NCBI GenBank assembly: GCA_902594745.1 | Contig: CACJNF010000001.1 | Location: 124,001-188,000 of the forward strand | DNA from: an uncultured Bacteroidota bacterium | GTDB lineage: Bacteria > Bacteroidota > Bacteroidia > Flavobacteriales > Flavobacteriaceae | DNA: 64,000 bases | Direction of reading: 5' to 3' | Part shown: in pieces, positions 1-7,792 of the stretch | How the letters are laid out: every line of letters begins with the position of its first letter | Position numbering within the stretch: position 1 is the first letter of the stretch | Notes under the pieces: generated by a model | Database searches by the model: none | Told to the model about the DNA's origin: nothing | What the model saw: only the letters and a program-made list of their open reading frames with translations | Made by a program: the position numbers and the translations under genes

Positions 1-981
1 TATAGTTCTCTTGGTGGACAGACTCTTAACCCATATGGAAGAAAAATATTTGAGTCAGGAGGATCTAGCTCAGGAAGTGGTGTTTCAATTGCAGCTAGTT
101 TTGCTGTAGCTTCTCTTGGATCTGAAACTTCAGGTTCAATTTTATCACCATCATCAAAGAACTCTTTAGTTGGACTAAAGCCTACTATAGGTAATATAAG
201 TAGAAGTGGAATAGTTCCAATATCTAGCTTCTATGATACTTCTGGACCAATGACTAGTAATGTTTTAGATAATGCTATTATTTATAATTCAATGATTGGA
301 TTTGATCAATCTGATGAACTTAGCAAAGAGTCAAGTATAATTAATTTACAAGAAATGCAAAACTTTGAATCATCAGATGTTGTGATTGGCTTCTCCTCAA
401 GATATTTATCAGATTCTTTATTTATGTCTACAGTAAATGATTTAAAATCTATTGGAGTAAACAATATATCATATACTCAATCCAATAGTTCACTTCCATA
501 CTTTAGAGGAATTTTAACTTCAGATATGAAAAGAGATTTACCTAGATATATTGGTCAATACGCAAATGAAAACATTGTTGTAAAAAATGTTTCTGATATA
601 GTAAAATTTAATAATCAAGATACCATTACTCATGCTCCTTACAATCAATATATTTTTAACGAGATTGTAAATGATAAAGTTTCTGACAATGAGCTTGAAG
701 AGATGAAAAAATCAACAAAGATCAATGCAACAAAAGTCTTAAATGAATTAATGACCAGTTATAATTTTGATGTATTTGTTTCTGTAGACAATAGCATGGC
801 AGGTATTGCTGCAGCAGCACATTTCCCTGCCTTGTCAGTTCCAATGGGCTACAGAGAGAATGGTGAGCCGTCAAATATTACATTTATTACAAGGTCTAAT
901 AATGAGCAACTTTTATATAATGTAGCATATCTATTTGAGAAAAATTTTAAGAGAAGAGAAGCACCTGAAAATTATAATTAA
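1..981 (+). CDS. Amidase signature family enzyme, C-terminal part (5' end outside window)
   Basis: The reading frame is open from base 1, so the gene starts before the window; 326 residues are visible. The amidase signature is present: a GGSSSGSG block at residues 20-27 (cis-Ser about S22) and GSETSGSI at 40-47, with the likely nucleophile S46 about 24 residues further on, as in the Ser-Ser-Lys amidases. A GLKPT block follows. The family hydrolyses C-N bonds of amides, including GatA-type, fatty-acid and peptide amides. The C-terminal half holds the conserved substrate-closing segment with ALSVPMGY. An ATG at 250 lies inside the conserved core and is not the true start. The substrate cannot be told, and the missing N-terminus hides any signal peptide. 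A lipoprotein gene follows 20 bp later. Confidence 0.88.
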   Translation, partial: YSSLGGQTLNPYGRKIFESGGSSSGSGVSIAASFAVASLGSETSGSILSPSSKNSLVGLKPTIGNISRSGIVPISSFYDTSGPMTSNVLDNAIIYNSMIGFDQSDELSKESSIINLQEMQNFESSDVVIGFSSRYLSDSLFMSTVNDLKSIGVNNISYTQSNSSLPYFRGILTSDMKRDLPRYIGQYANENIVVKNVSDIVKFNNQDTITHAPYNQYIFNEIVNDKVSDNELEEMKKSTKINATKVLNELMTSYNFDVFVSVDNSMAGIAAAAHFPALSVPMGYRENGEPSNITFITRSNNEQLLYNVAYLFEKNFKRREAPENYN

Positions 982-1001
982 CTTTAATAAAAATAATTAC
1001 A

Positions 1002-1520
1002 ATGAAAAACATATATATACTTTTATTATCAATTTGCATGATTTCACTATCATGTGAAACACCAGATACGTCACCTCAAGTAATTGGTTTTACAACTAGT
1101 GAAGAGGGTAAAACTGATGTAGTTGCTGGTCCAGATGACATTAATGCAGTCTGGGAATCATATATTGATGCTCATAACTCCAGAGATACAGAGGGAATTA
1201 GAGCTCTAAATGCCGAAAATTTTTCAGCTTATGGTCCTGCAGGAGAAGTTGTAGAAGGTTCCGATGCACATGAAGAATTTTTAACTCAATGGTTTGAAAC
1301 AAATAACCCAAGATGGACTATTCAGTGGGCAATTTCTAATACTGGGGAAAATAACGAAGGACAAGTAGCTGATTTTGTTACAGCTGGTCATCAACTAATA
1401 TTAAATGTCGAAGGACAAGACATTACTGTTTATCAAGTTATTGATGCTATGATAAGTGATGGAAAAGTTGTAAACTTTAATGTTTATCAACAAGAGAGAG
1501 GTCAAGCTTCAAGTGAATAA
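1002..1520 (+). CDS. NTF2-like (SnoaL/DUF4440-type) lipoprotein
   Basis: This 172-residue protein starts with a short hydrophobic segment and a lipobox ending at C18 (ISLSC), so it should be a lipoprotein. Residues about 48-165 have the pattern of the NTF2-like fold: an initial helix with WESYIDAHNSRD, a segment with NAENFSAYGPAGEVVEG, then beta strands. This fold occurs in small enzymes and in ligand-binding proteins; catalytic residues cannot be assigned here. It lies 20 bp after the amidase in the same direction and is followed by a hairpin terminator, so the two probably share a transcript. Confidence 0.7.
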   Translation: MKNIYILLLSICMISLSCETPDTSPQVIGFTTSEEGKTDVVAGPDDINAVWESYIDAHNSRDTEGIRALNAENFSAYGPAGEVVEGSDAHEEFLTQWFETNNPRWTIQWAISNTGENNEGQVADFVTAGHQLILNVEGQDITVYQVIDAMISDGKVVNFNVYQQERGQASSE

Positions 1521-1599
1521 ATTAAATTTTATAATTTCTTTAAGAATATTCTAGGAATTTACTTATTAAATTTGGGCTCTTGACCTAGTCAAGTTAGTT

Positions 1600-1635
1600 A
1601 AAGTAAGGCCTCTTTCATTAGAGGTCTTCTACTTT
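1600..1635 (+). terminator. Hairpin terminator after the NTF2-like gene
   Basis: The arms AAAGTA plus GGCCTCT pair with AGAGGTC plus TACTTT around a 6-base loop, with one G-T pair and a small bulge. The T-tract is weak. A second small perfect inverted repeat (CTTGAC, 3-base loop, GTCAAG) lies just upstream at 1579-1593. The rest of the 1521-1698 gap shows no gene. Confidence 0.55.
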
Positions 1636-1698
1636 ACTGCTCTCCCATTATCTACTCCATCTTAGAATTTTTCATAAATTGCTATCAATCTAAACTAA

Positions 1699-1869
1699 TT
1701 GAGACAACTTTACTTGACTATATTGATAATAGCATCAATATCTTTAAATATAATATCATTAATGATAGGATTTGGGTTAATAAATGAATTTATAAACCCG
1801 TTAATTCTGTTTATAATTGGCACAACAATACTCATTTATGGTATTTTAAATTTATTATTTAGGAAATGA
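1699..1869 (+). CDS. Small hydrophobic membrane protein (56 aa, TTG start)
   Basis: The frame opens just after a TAA and can start at TTG 1699. It encodes a 56-residue protein with two strongly hydrophobic stretches, separated by a short loop containing NEFINP and ending in FRK, as expected for a small inner-membrane hairpin. Its TGA overlaps the ATG of the next gene (ATGA at 1866-1869), the usual sign of translational coupling. There is no family match I recognise. The TTG start is uncertain, and an AT-rich region can produce hydrophobic frames by chance, so this is a moderate call that rests mainly on the overlap. Confidence 0.4.
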   Translation: MRQLYLTILIIASISLNIISLMIGFGLINEFINPLILFIIGTTILIYGILNLLFRK

Positions 1870-2672
1870 TTAAAACCTATTACTTAATATTTAGTCTACT
1901 GTTTTTAAATTTATCATTTAGTCAAACATTTTATGATAGTAATGATCTAAAATACTATCTAGACTTTTCTAAAAAAACAGCAAATCTAAAGTTTCAAGAT
2001 TATAAAATTAAAGGTCCACTTCAAGAAGTAATATCACTATATGGCAATGCATTTACTTTAATCAAAGGAGATAGCATTCACTGGGTTCTTGGGCAGAGTG
2101 AGAAAAAGAATAAATATTCTTCTTATCTAATAATTAAAGGAGAATATAAGGATATTCTTAGGTTAGTAAGAAGGGAGTCGTCTAGTGAGAAGTATGAAGT
2201 TCTTGCATCAGATATAATTTATTCTGGTCATTTTTCAGATTTCTTCAATTTTGTAGACGAAAATGATTTTGAGAGAATTGCAAGCAACAGATTAATTGGT
2301 GAATATCTAAAAGATTATGGTTTATTAGGGGTTTACAAAATAAAGATTGTAAGAGATAATGGGATTAATTTTATGAACTTAGACATTAATGGAAAAATAA
2401 CATTGAGTGAAAAAGATATTATAATAGAAACTAATCTACCAACACTTACAAGACTTATTGGTTATTATGAGTCTGAATTAAATAAGAATTTAGATTTTTT
2501 AAAAAAGGGAATTGTTTCAGGAAGAGTACTGTATGAAAATAATACGTTTTACTCGCTAAGCATTGAAAAGGATAAAAAGATTGGAACACTTACAACATTA
2601 GAATTTGCAACAGATAAAGATGGAGAACAGACAAGTAAAAGAAATACGACTACATTTCTTATTGTTGACTAA
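1866..2672 (+). CDS. Secreted protein of unknown function
   Basis: This 268-residue protein has a clear Sec signal peptide with a likely cleavage after the FSQ near residue 20. The mature part is rich in charged and aromatic residues and looks like alternating beta strands. A segment near residues 60-85 resembles repeated strand-turn elements, and there is no Cys motif. I do not recognise the family. Its start overlaps the stop of a short membrane ORF, and two further tiny membrane ORFs follow after 10 bp, so these four may be one unit. Confidence 0.7.
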   Translation: MIKTYYLIFSLLFLNLSFSQTFYDSNDLKYYLDFSKKTANLKFQDYKIKGPLQEVISLYGNAFTLIKGDSIHWVLGQSEKKNKYSSYLIIKGEYKDILRLVRRESSSEKYEVLASDIIYSGHFSDFFNFVDENDFERIASNRLIGEYLKDYGLLGVYKIKIVRDNGINFMNLDINGKITLSEKDIIIETNLPTLTRLIGYYESELNKNLDFLKKGIVSGRVLYENNTFYSLSIEKDKKIGTLTTLEFATDKDGEQTSKRNTTTFLIVD

Positions 2673-2681
2673 TTTAGTAGT

Positions 2682-2792
2682 ATGAGAGACTTTTTAAATT
2701 ACGGAGACTCACTTGACATTAAATTCTTAATTGTCACTGTCATATTTATAATTATTTGGAAAGTATTTATTGAAAAGAGGATAAAAAAATGA
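2682..2792 (+). CDS. Membrane microprotein (36 aa)
   Basis: The ATG frame encodes 36 residues: a polar N-terminus (MRDFLNYGDSLD), one hydrophobic stretch of about 17 residues, and a basic tail EKRIKK, so it would be N-out or a small single-span protein. Its TGA overlaps the ATG of the next microprotein (ATGA at 2789-2792). No family is recognised. The positively charged tail right after the hydrophobic span and the overlap favour a real gene. Confidence 0.45.
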   Translation: MRDFLNYGDSLDIKFLIVTVIFIIIWKVFIEKRIKK

Positions 2793-2872
2793 AAGACCCT
2801 GTAAGAAAATTTAGCTCAATTATATTAGTAATTCTTCTAATGATGTTAATTATTAATTTAATATCCTATTGA
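2789..2872 (+). CDS. Membrane microprotein (27 aa)
   Basis: This ATG frame of 27 codons begins MKDPVRKFSS and is followed by about 17 hydrophobic residues. It has the charge pattern of a single-span membrane peptide with the N-terminus inside. It is coupled to the preceding 36-aa ORF by an ATGA overlap. The function is unknown and the length is close to the limit of what sequence alone can support. Confidence 0.4.
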   Translation: MKDPVRKFSSIILVILLMMLIINLISY

Positions 2873-2881
2873 TTTACTTAT

Positions 2882-2912
2882 TATATTTAGATATAATCTT
2901 AAATCAATTAAA
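2882..2912 (+). promoter_or_regulatory. Leader of first paralogous secreted gene, near-identical to 3689-3720
   Basis: The leader reads TATATTTAGATATAATC followed by TTAAAT, AATT and an A-run up to the ATG. It matches the leader of the next paralogue at nearly every base. TATATTTA differs from the Bacteroidota -7 consensus TAnnTTTG at one position, so this may be the promoter of the gene. The duplication that produced the gene pair probably included it. Confidence 0.4.
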
Positions 2913-3650
2913 ATGAGAAAATTATTTTTATTAATTACAATTCTATCTTTTTCTTTTGCAAATAGCCAAGTTGCTGTCTCTAGAGTGCTTGATGTGAAAC
3001 AAGGTCAAATGGAAAAGATGATGGAAGGTGTTGCTAAAAAAACAAAAATGTATAATAGCGAGGCAGATGATGCCCAATGGTATACCTTTCAAATTATGAG
3101 TGGAGCAAATGCTCAAAACTTATGGAGAGTTCAAATAGCAGAAAATCTTGCTGCACTAGACGATGTCGATACAGAAGGAAATGCCTACTGGGAGAAGACC
3201 GTTGGTGATCTTCATGAATCTGGAGCTGTAAGAAGATGGGGTAAAGCAAATCCTGCTTCATATACTCCTGAGCTTTCTGAACTAAAACCATTAACTAGAG
3301 CTCTATTCTTTAATTTTGATCCAACTAAAAGTGATGAATTTTGGAACTTTAGAGTTAAACTGGCAAATGCACATAAAGAAGCGGGGACATCAATATATAT
3401 GGAAACATGGTGGTGTAGCTCTGGGTGTGATGGTTCAGGAGCAGTAGTATTCTACTACTTTAAAGATTATGCTGAGCAAATGTCAGCAAATCAAGAGATT
3501 CAGAAAGCAGTTGAAAAATATAATGAATTATATGGTAACGATGCTTATGAATATGATTTAGAAAAAATGATTGAATCTTTGATGCCTAACGGACAAAGAA
3601 TAAGAGATCTGATGTTTTTGCCAGAGCTGAGTTCTCCACTGAGTTATTAA
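2913..3650 (+). CDS. Secreted protein of a four-member paralogous family (copy A)
   Basis: This 245-residue protein has a Sec signal peptide with cleavage after ANSQ near residue 19. The mature part looks like two alpha/beta repeats. The first starts VSRVLDVKQGQMEKMMEG and the second includes DEFWNFRVKLANAHKEAG. This pattern suggests the dimeric alpha-beta barrel (ABM/EthD/NIPSNAP-like) fold, which is inference. Copy A shares the KYNELYGND block, a MP(N/D)G(Q/M)RIR block and a C-x3-C motif (C168, C172) with copy B at 3721. More distant copies lie at 13496 and 17515. The function is unknown and no catalytic residues are evident. A terminator follows. Confidence 0.8.
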   Translation: MRKLFLLITILSFSFANSQVAVSRVLDVKQGQMEKMMEGVAKKTKMYNSEADDAQWYTFQIMSGANAQNLWRVQIAENLAALDDVDTEGNAYWEKTVGDLHESGAVRRWGKANPASYTPELSELKPLTRALFFNFDPTKSDEFWNFRVKLANAHKEAGTSIYMETWWCSSGCDGSGAVVFYYFKDYAEQMSANQEIQKAVEKYNELYGNDAYEYDLEKMIESLMPNGQRIRDLMFLPELSSPLSY

Positions 3651-3660
3651 ATTTTAAAAT

Positions 3661-3689
3661 AAAAGACCTCCACAAGAGGTCTTTTTTTT
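3661..3689 (+). terminator. Rho-independent terminator after copy A
   Basis: A strong hairpin is formed by AAAAGACCTC, a short CACAA loop and GAGGTC, followed by a run of eight to nine T. Its T-tract runs directly into the leader of the next paralogue, so copies A and B are separate transcription units. Confidence 0.85.
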
Positions 3690-3720
3690 ATATTTAAATA
3701 TTAATCTTAAATTAATTAAA
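3689..3720 (+). promoter_or_regulatory. Leader of copy B, repeat of 2882-2912
   Basis: TATATTTAAATATTAATC then TTAAAT, AATT and an A-run before the ATG. It is nearly the same as the leader of copy A, differing at a few bases. TATATTTA is one mismatch from TAnnTTTG. The conservation outside the coding region suggests a shared promoter or translation signal kept after tandem duplication. Confidence 0.4.
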
Positions 3721-4461
3721 ATGAAAAAAATATTATTATTATTATTAGCAACAGTTTTTGTTAATTCTTTAAATGCTCAGTTTGGTCAAGCAAGAGTGCT
3801 TGAAGTAAAAGAAGGGCATATGTCAAAATTTATAGATGGAGTTACAAAAAAAACCCAGAAATATAACAGGAGTGAAGGAAGCGCTAAATTTTTCACTTTT
3901 CAAATTTTAACAGGACCTAACGCAACTGATTTTATCAGAGTAAGATGGATGGAGTCACTTGATGAGTTAGACTCAGATCCTAGCCAAGAAGAATTAGATT
4001 ATTGGAATAAAGTCGCAAGACCTTATTATTCTGAAGGTGCTGCTAGAATATGGCAGAGGAATGCTGCTGTGTCTCATGTTCCAGAGAATGAGTCTGGAGA
4101 TTTAAGAAGAGTTATCTATTATAACTACAAGGAATCAGGAACTCAAGACTTCTGGAGATTTAGACAAAGAGTTAAAAAAGCAATGGAAGAATCAGGATAT
4201 GGTTCTGCAATGAACGTTCTATATTGTCAATCAGGATGTAACGGAAATTGGGTTCAAGTAAGATTCCATCATGATGGATACGCAGGTCAAGCTGCAGATT
4301 ACGGAGAGCCACTTACTGCCATGGTAGAGAAATATAATGAACTTTATGGAAACGATTCATATGAACAAGATGGAGATAAAGTTCAAGAGGCTTTGATGCC
4401 AGATGGTATGAGAATTCGTCATTTAATGCTTATGCGTGATATGAGCTCAACTTGGGATTAA
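3721..4461 (+). CDS. Secreted protein of a four-member paralogous family (copy B)
   Basis: This 246-residue protein is the tandem neighbour and closest relative of copy A. The Sec signal peptide ends with LNAQ near residue 20. Shared blocks with copy A include RVLEVKEGHM, KKTQKYNRSEG, FTFQILTGPNA, the second repeat with DFWRFRQRVKKAMEESG, the C-x3-C pair (C169, C173) and EKYNELYGND. The two half-repeats suggest an internally duplicated alpha/beta barrel. The C-x3-C pair could be a disulphide or metal site; it is absent from the distant copies. The function is unknown. The gene has its own terminator at 4485. Confidence 0.8.
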   Translation: MKKILLLLLATVFVNSLNAQFGQARVLEVKEGHMSKFIDGVTKKTQKYNRSEGSAKFFTFQILTGPNATDFIRVRWMESLDELDSDPSQEELDYWNKVARPYYSEGAARIWQRNAAVSHVPENESGDLRRVIYYNYKESGTQDFWRFRQRVKKAMEESGYGSAMNVLYCQSGCNGNWVQVRFHHDGYAGQAADYGEPLTAMVEKYNELYGNDSYEQDGDKVQEALMPDGMRIRHLMLMRDMSSTWD

Positions 4462-4484
4462 TATAATTAAGCCTTAACATAAAG

Positions 4485-4513
4485 AAAGACTCCAAATTGG
4501 AGTCTTTTTTTTT
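4485..4513 (+). terminator. Rho-independent terminator after copy B
   Basis: AAAGACTCCAA and TTGGAGTCTTT form an 11-bp nearly loopless palindrome followed by a continuous T-run. It separates copy B from the deacetylase-like gene. Confidence 0.85.
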
Positions 4514-4524
4514 ATATTTATCCG

Positions 4525-5427
4525 ATGCTCAAAATTGCCTTCAATCAAAGTTATATTCACCCACTTGATGAAAACCATAGGTTTCCAATGATTAAGTATG
4601 AGCTAATTCCAGAACAATTAGTAAGAGAAAATACTTGCTCCTCTGATAACTTTTTTGAGCCTGGAATTATTTCGGATGAAATTGTTTTAAAAACACATCA
4701 AAAAGAATACTTCGAGAGATTCAAAAATCTCAAACTATCAAAAAAAGAGATAAGAGAAATAGGATTTCCTCTCAGCAAAGAACTTGTTGAAAGAGAAATG
4801 GTTATAGCTCAAGGTACAATTGAATGTGTCCATTACTCAATTAAACATGGAATATCTATGAATATTGCAGGAGGAACCCATCATGCATTTTACGATCGAG
4901 GAGAAGCATTTTGCATGTTAAACGATCAAGCTATTGCTGCTAAATACCTTATTAATAAAAAATTAGCGAAAAAGATTATGATTATTGATCTTGATGTTCA
5001 TCAAGGAAATGGCACTGCATCAATTTTTAGTACAAATAAAGAAGTATTTACAATATCTTTTCATGGTAAAAAAAACTACCCGTTTAGAAAAGAAAAAAGT
5101 GACATTGATGTAGAATTTGATGATAATACGGATGATCAATTTTATTTAAATAAATTAAAAAATCTTATACCTAATGCTATTGACAATTTTAAACCAGATT
5201 TTATTTTTTACTTATCAGGTGTTGATGTTCTTAATAATGATAAGTTAGGTAGACTTGGTTTATCGATAGATGGGTGTAAAAAAAGAGATAAATTTATCTT
5301 AGAATTGTGTAATAAAAAATCAATACCTGTTCAAGTATCAATGGGGGGAGGATATTCAGAGCTTCTAAAGAATATAATTGAAGCACACTCTAATACTTTT
5401 AGATTGGCACAAGAAATTTATTTTTAA
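4525..5427 (+). CDS. Histone deacetylase family zinc amidohydrolase
   Basis: This 300-residue cytoplasmic protein spans the class I/II HDAC fold. Visible motifs are the active-site His pair in GGTHHA (H119, H120), FCMLND, and the zinc-binding DLDVHQGNG (D157, H159). The third zinc ligand would be in SGVDVL (D234), and the catalytic Tyr in GGGY (Y277). Bacterial members remove acetyl groups from proteins, polyamines or small acetylated amines. There is no signal peptide, unlike most neighbours. The penicillin acylase gene starts 19 bp downstream, so the two are probably co-transcribed. The substrate is unknown. Confidence 0.9.
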   Translation: MLKIAFNQSYIHPLDENHRFPMIKYELIPEQLVRENTCSSDNFFEPGIISDEIVLKTHQKEYFERFKNLKLSKKEIREIGFPLSKELVEREMVIAQGTIECVHYSIKHGISMNIAGGTHHAFYDRGEAFCMLNDQAIAAKYLINKKLAKKIMIIDLDVHQGNGTASIFSTNKEVFTISFHGKKNYPFRKEKSDIDVEFDDNTDDQFYLNKLKNLIPNAIDNFKPDFIFYLSGVDVLNNDKLGRLGLSIDGCKKRDKFILELCNKKSIPVQVSMGGGYSELLKNIIEAHSNTFRLAQEIYF

Positions 5428-5446
5428 TAAATTGAAAATAATAACT

Positions 5447-7792
5447 ATGTTAAAAAAACCACTTTTACTTTTTATTTCAACTCTTATACTATCATGTTCA
5501 AATTCTATTGAATTAAATGGAATAATAGATGAAGTTGAAGTTTTAAGAGATAATTATGGGATAAACCATATCTATGCAAATAACCAAAGTGATCTTTTCT
5601 TTATGCAAGGCTATTTAGCGGCAAAAGACAGATTATTTCAATTTGAAATATGGAGAAGACAAGCTACAGGTACCGTTTCAGAAATGTTAGGTGAAGATGA
5701 GCTTGAAAGAGATATTGGAACAAGATTATTCAAGTTTAGGGGAGATATTAAAGACGAATTAAATCATTACCATGAAGATGGTTTTGAAATAGTTTCTTCA
5801 TTCGTATCAGGAGTAAATAAGTACATTGAAGAGGTTAATAATAATCCAGATTTATTACCAATTGAATTTGATATTTTAGGTATTAAGCCAGAGCCTTGGA
5901 CTAATGAAGTTGTTATATCAAGACACCAGGGACTTCTCGGAAATATTCAAGAAGAATTAAACATAGGTAGAGCAGTTTCCTTAATTGGTGAAGACCTAGT
6001 TAAAGATTTGTTATGGTTTCATCCTAAAGAGCCATCGCTAAAATTACCTGATGATATTTCTTATGAGGACTTAAAACAGGATATCTTAAGATTATATGAT
6101 GCATATCGTGACCCTATTGAATTTAAAGAAAAATACATATTAGAAAAATACAGAAATGATGACAAGCTTGCAGATATTTCTCAAGATGATATAATAAATG
6201 ATAAATACTCTATAGGAAGTAATAACTGGGCAATATCAGCTGAAAAATCTGAATCAAACTTTCCTATTCTAGCTAATGATCCACATAGATCTCTATCAAA
6301 CCCTTCCTTAAGATATATGGCACATTTAGTAGCACCTGGATGGAACGTCATAGGGGGAGGTGAACCCGAAATACCTGGAATCTCAATTGGACACAATGGC
6401 ATTGGAGCATGGGGACTAACAGTTTTTAGGACTGATGCAGAGGACTTATATATTTATGATCTAAACCCAAGAAATTCCTACCAATATTTTTATAATGGTC
6501 AGTGGAATGAGTTTGAAATCATACAGGAAACAATTAAAGTCAAAGGAACTGAGGATGTTGATGTTAATCTTTTTTATTCAGTTCATGGTCCAGTAACCTT
6601 TATAGACACCAAAAGAAATAAAGCCTATGCAGTCAAAAATGGATGGTCAGAAATTGGAGGATCACCATACCTAGCATCTCTTAGAATGGATCAAGCTAAA
6701 ACCTGGGATGAATTTAGAGAAGCCTGCACATATTTTAATATTCCAGGAGAGAATATGGTTTGGGCTGACAAATATGGTGATATCGGATGGCAAGCTGTTG
6801 GTATAGCACCAATTAGAAAAACTCATAGTGGAATGGTCCCTGTTAGTGGTGATGGTAGTAATAAGTGGGAAGCGTATCTACCAATAATAGAAAAACCTAA
6901 CCTATACAATCCAGAAATAGGTTATATATCTACAGCAAATCAAAATGTAACACCTGAAGACTATAACAAATGGGAAGCTATAGGATTTGACTGGGCAGAC
7001 CCTTATCGAGGTAATAGAATAGATAGAGTTCTTGAGAGTAAAGAGAAATTTAATTTAAAAGAGATGCTTGAACTTCAAGTTGATTATTATTCAATTCCTT
7101 CTGAACAGATTATAAACCTTTCCTCTGGACTTATCTCTGACAATATCGAATACTTTTCTATGCTTGAGAAATGGGATAAAAAACTATCTAAATCATCAAT
7201 AGAGGCTGGAATATATATTGAGTGGCAGAATCAGCTATTTCTTGAAGTAAATAAGAAATTTGTACCAGAAAACGCAAGCAAATACATATACATGCAGCTT
7301 TTCAAAGTAATTGAAAGAATTTCTAAAATGAATATTAATGAAAAAAAAGAACTTTTAAACCAAACCTTTAATTCTTCTATAAATAATTTAAAAGAAAAAT
7401 TTGGAGAAAATCCTGACAATTGGGTATATGGTCAGGAAGATTTCAAACATGTTAAAATATATCACCCATTAGAAAAAGTTGTAAATGATTCGATTAGAGA
7501 AATAATTGGATTAAAATCATATCCAAGAGGAGGTGATGGATATACACCAGGATCAACTTCTAATTCATTAAATCAAAGGTCAGGAGGGAGTTTTAGAGTT
7601 ATGATTGATACAGGTAATTGGGATAATAGCTTTGCAACAAATTCTCCTGGTCAATCAGGAGATCCAGATAGTATATTTTATGACAATTTATATGAAGATT
7701 GGGCTAATGATGTATACTTTCCCCTATTGTTCTCAAAGTCCAAAATTCTTTTAAACCTGAGTGAAAGGACAGTTTTTAAACCAAAGAATTAA
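5447..7792 (+). CDS. Penicillin acylase family lipoprotein (S45 Ntn-hydrolase)
   Basis: The start is placed at ATG 5447 because it gives a perfect lipoprotein signal (MLKKPLLLF, lipobox LILSC). An upstream in-frame ATG at 5378 would overlap the deacetylase gene and bury the signal. The 781-residue precursor has the family order: an alpha-chain with RDNYGINHIYA and AKDRLFQFE, a linker, then the autocleavage site at G-S in YSIGSNNWAIS. The new N-terminal Ser would be the nucleophile. It is followed by NDPH and a beta-chain with GVTIGHNG-like ISIGHNGIGAWGLT. The family cleaves amides such as acyl-homoserine lactones, lipopeptides and N-acyl amino acids. Membrane anchoring places the enzyme outside the cytoplasm. 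The end overlaps the convergent peptidase gene by 4 bp. Confidence 0.93.
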   Translation: MLKKPLLLFISTLILSCSNSIELNGIIDEVEVLRDNYGINHIYANNQSDLFFMQGYLAAKDRLFQFEIWRRQATGTVSEMLGEDELERDIGTRLFKFRGDIKDELNHYHEDGFEIVSSFVSGVNKYIEEVNNNPDLLPIEFDILGIKPEPWTNEVVISRHQGLLGNIQEELNIGRAVSLIGEDLVKDLLWFHPKEPSLKLPDDISYEDLKQDILRLYDAYRDPIEFKEKYILEKYRNDDKLADISQDDIINDKYSIGSNNWAISAEKSESNFPILANDPHRSLSNPSLRYMAHLVAPGWNVIGGGEPEIPGISIGHNGIGAWGLTVFRTDAEDLYIYDLNPRNSYQYFYNGQWNEFEIIQETIKVKGTEDVDVNLFYSVHGPVTFIDTKRNKAYAVKNGWSEIGGSPYLASLRMDQAKTWDEFREACTYFNIPGENMVWADKYGDIGWQAVGIAPIRKTHSGMVPVSGDGSNKWEAYLPIIEKPNLYNPEIGYISTANQNVTPEDYNKWEAIGFDWADPYRGNRIDRVLESKEKFNLKEMLELQVDYYSIPSEQIINLSSGLISDNIEYFSMLEKWDKKLSKSSIEAGIYIEWQNQLFLEVNKKFVPENASKYIYMQLFKVIERISKMNINEKKELLNQTFNSSINNLKEKFGENPDNWVYGQEDFKHVKIYHPLEKVVNDSIREIIGLKSYPRGGDGYTPGSTSNSLNQRSGGSFRVMIDTGNWDNSFATNSPGQSGDPDSIFYDNLYEDWANDVYFPLLFSKSKILLNLSERTVFKPKN

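Noticed and set aside
3094-3291. Antisense reading frames inside real genes (for example 3094-3291, 8126-8365, 11522-11797, 13004-13426)
   Set aside because: They are shadow frames opposite well-supported genes, without signal peptides, family motifs or overlap junctions.
5378-5446. Earlier ATG for the lipoprotein acylase
   Set aside because: It overlaps the deacetylase gene by 50 bases and adds a polar segment before a perfect lipoprotein signal.
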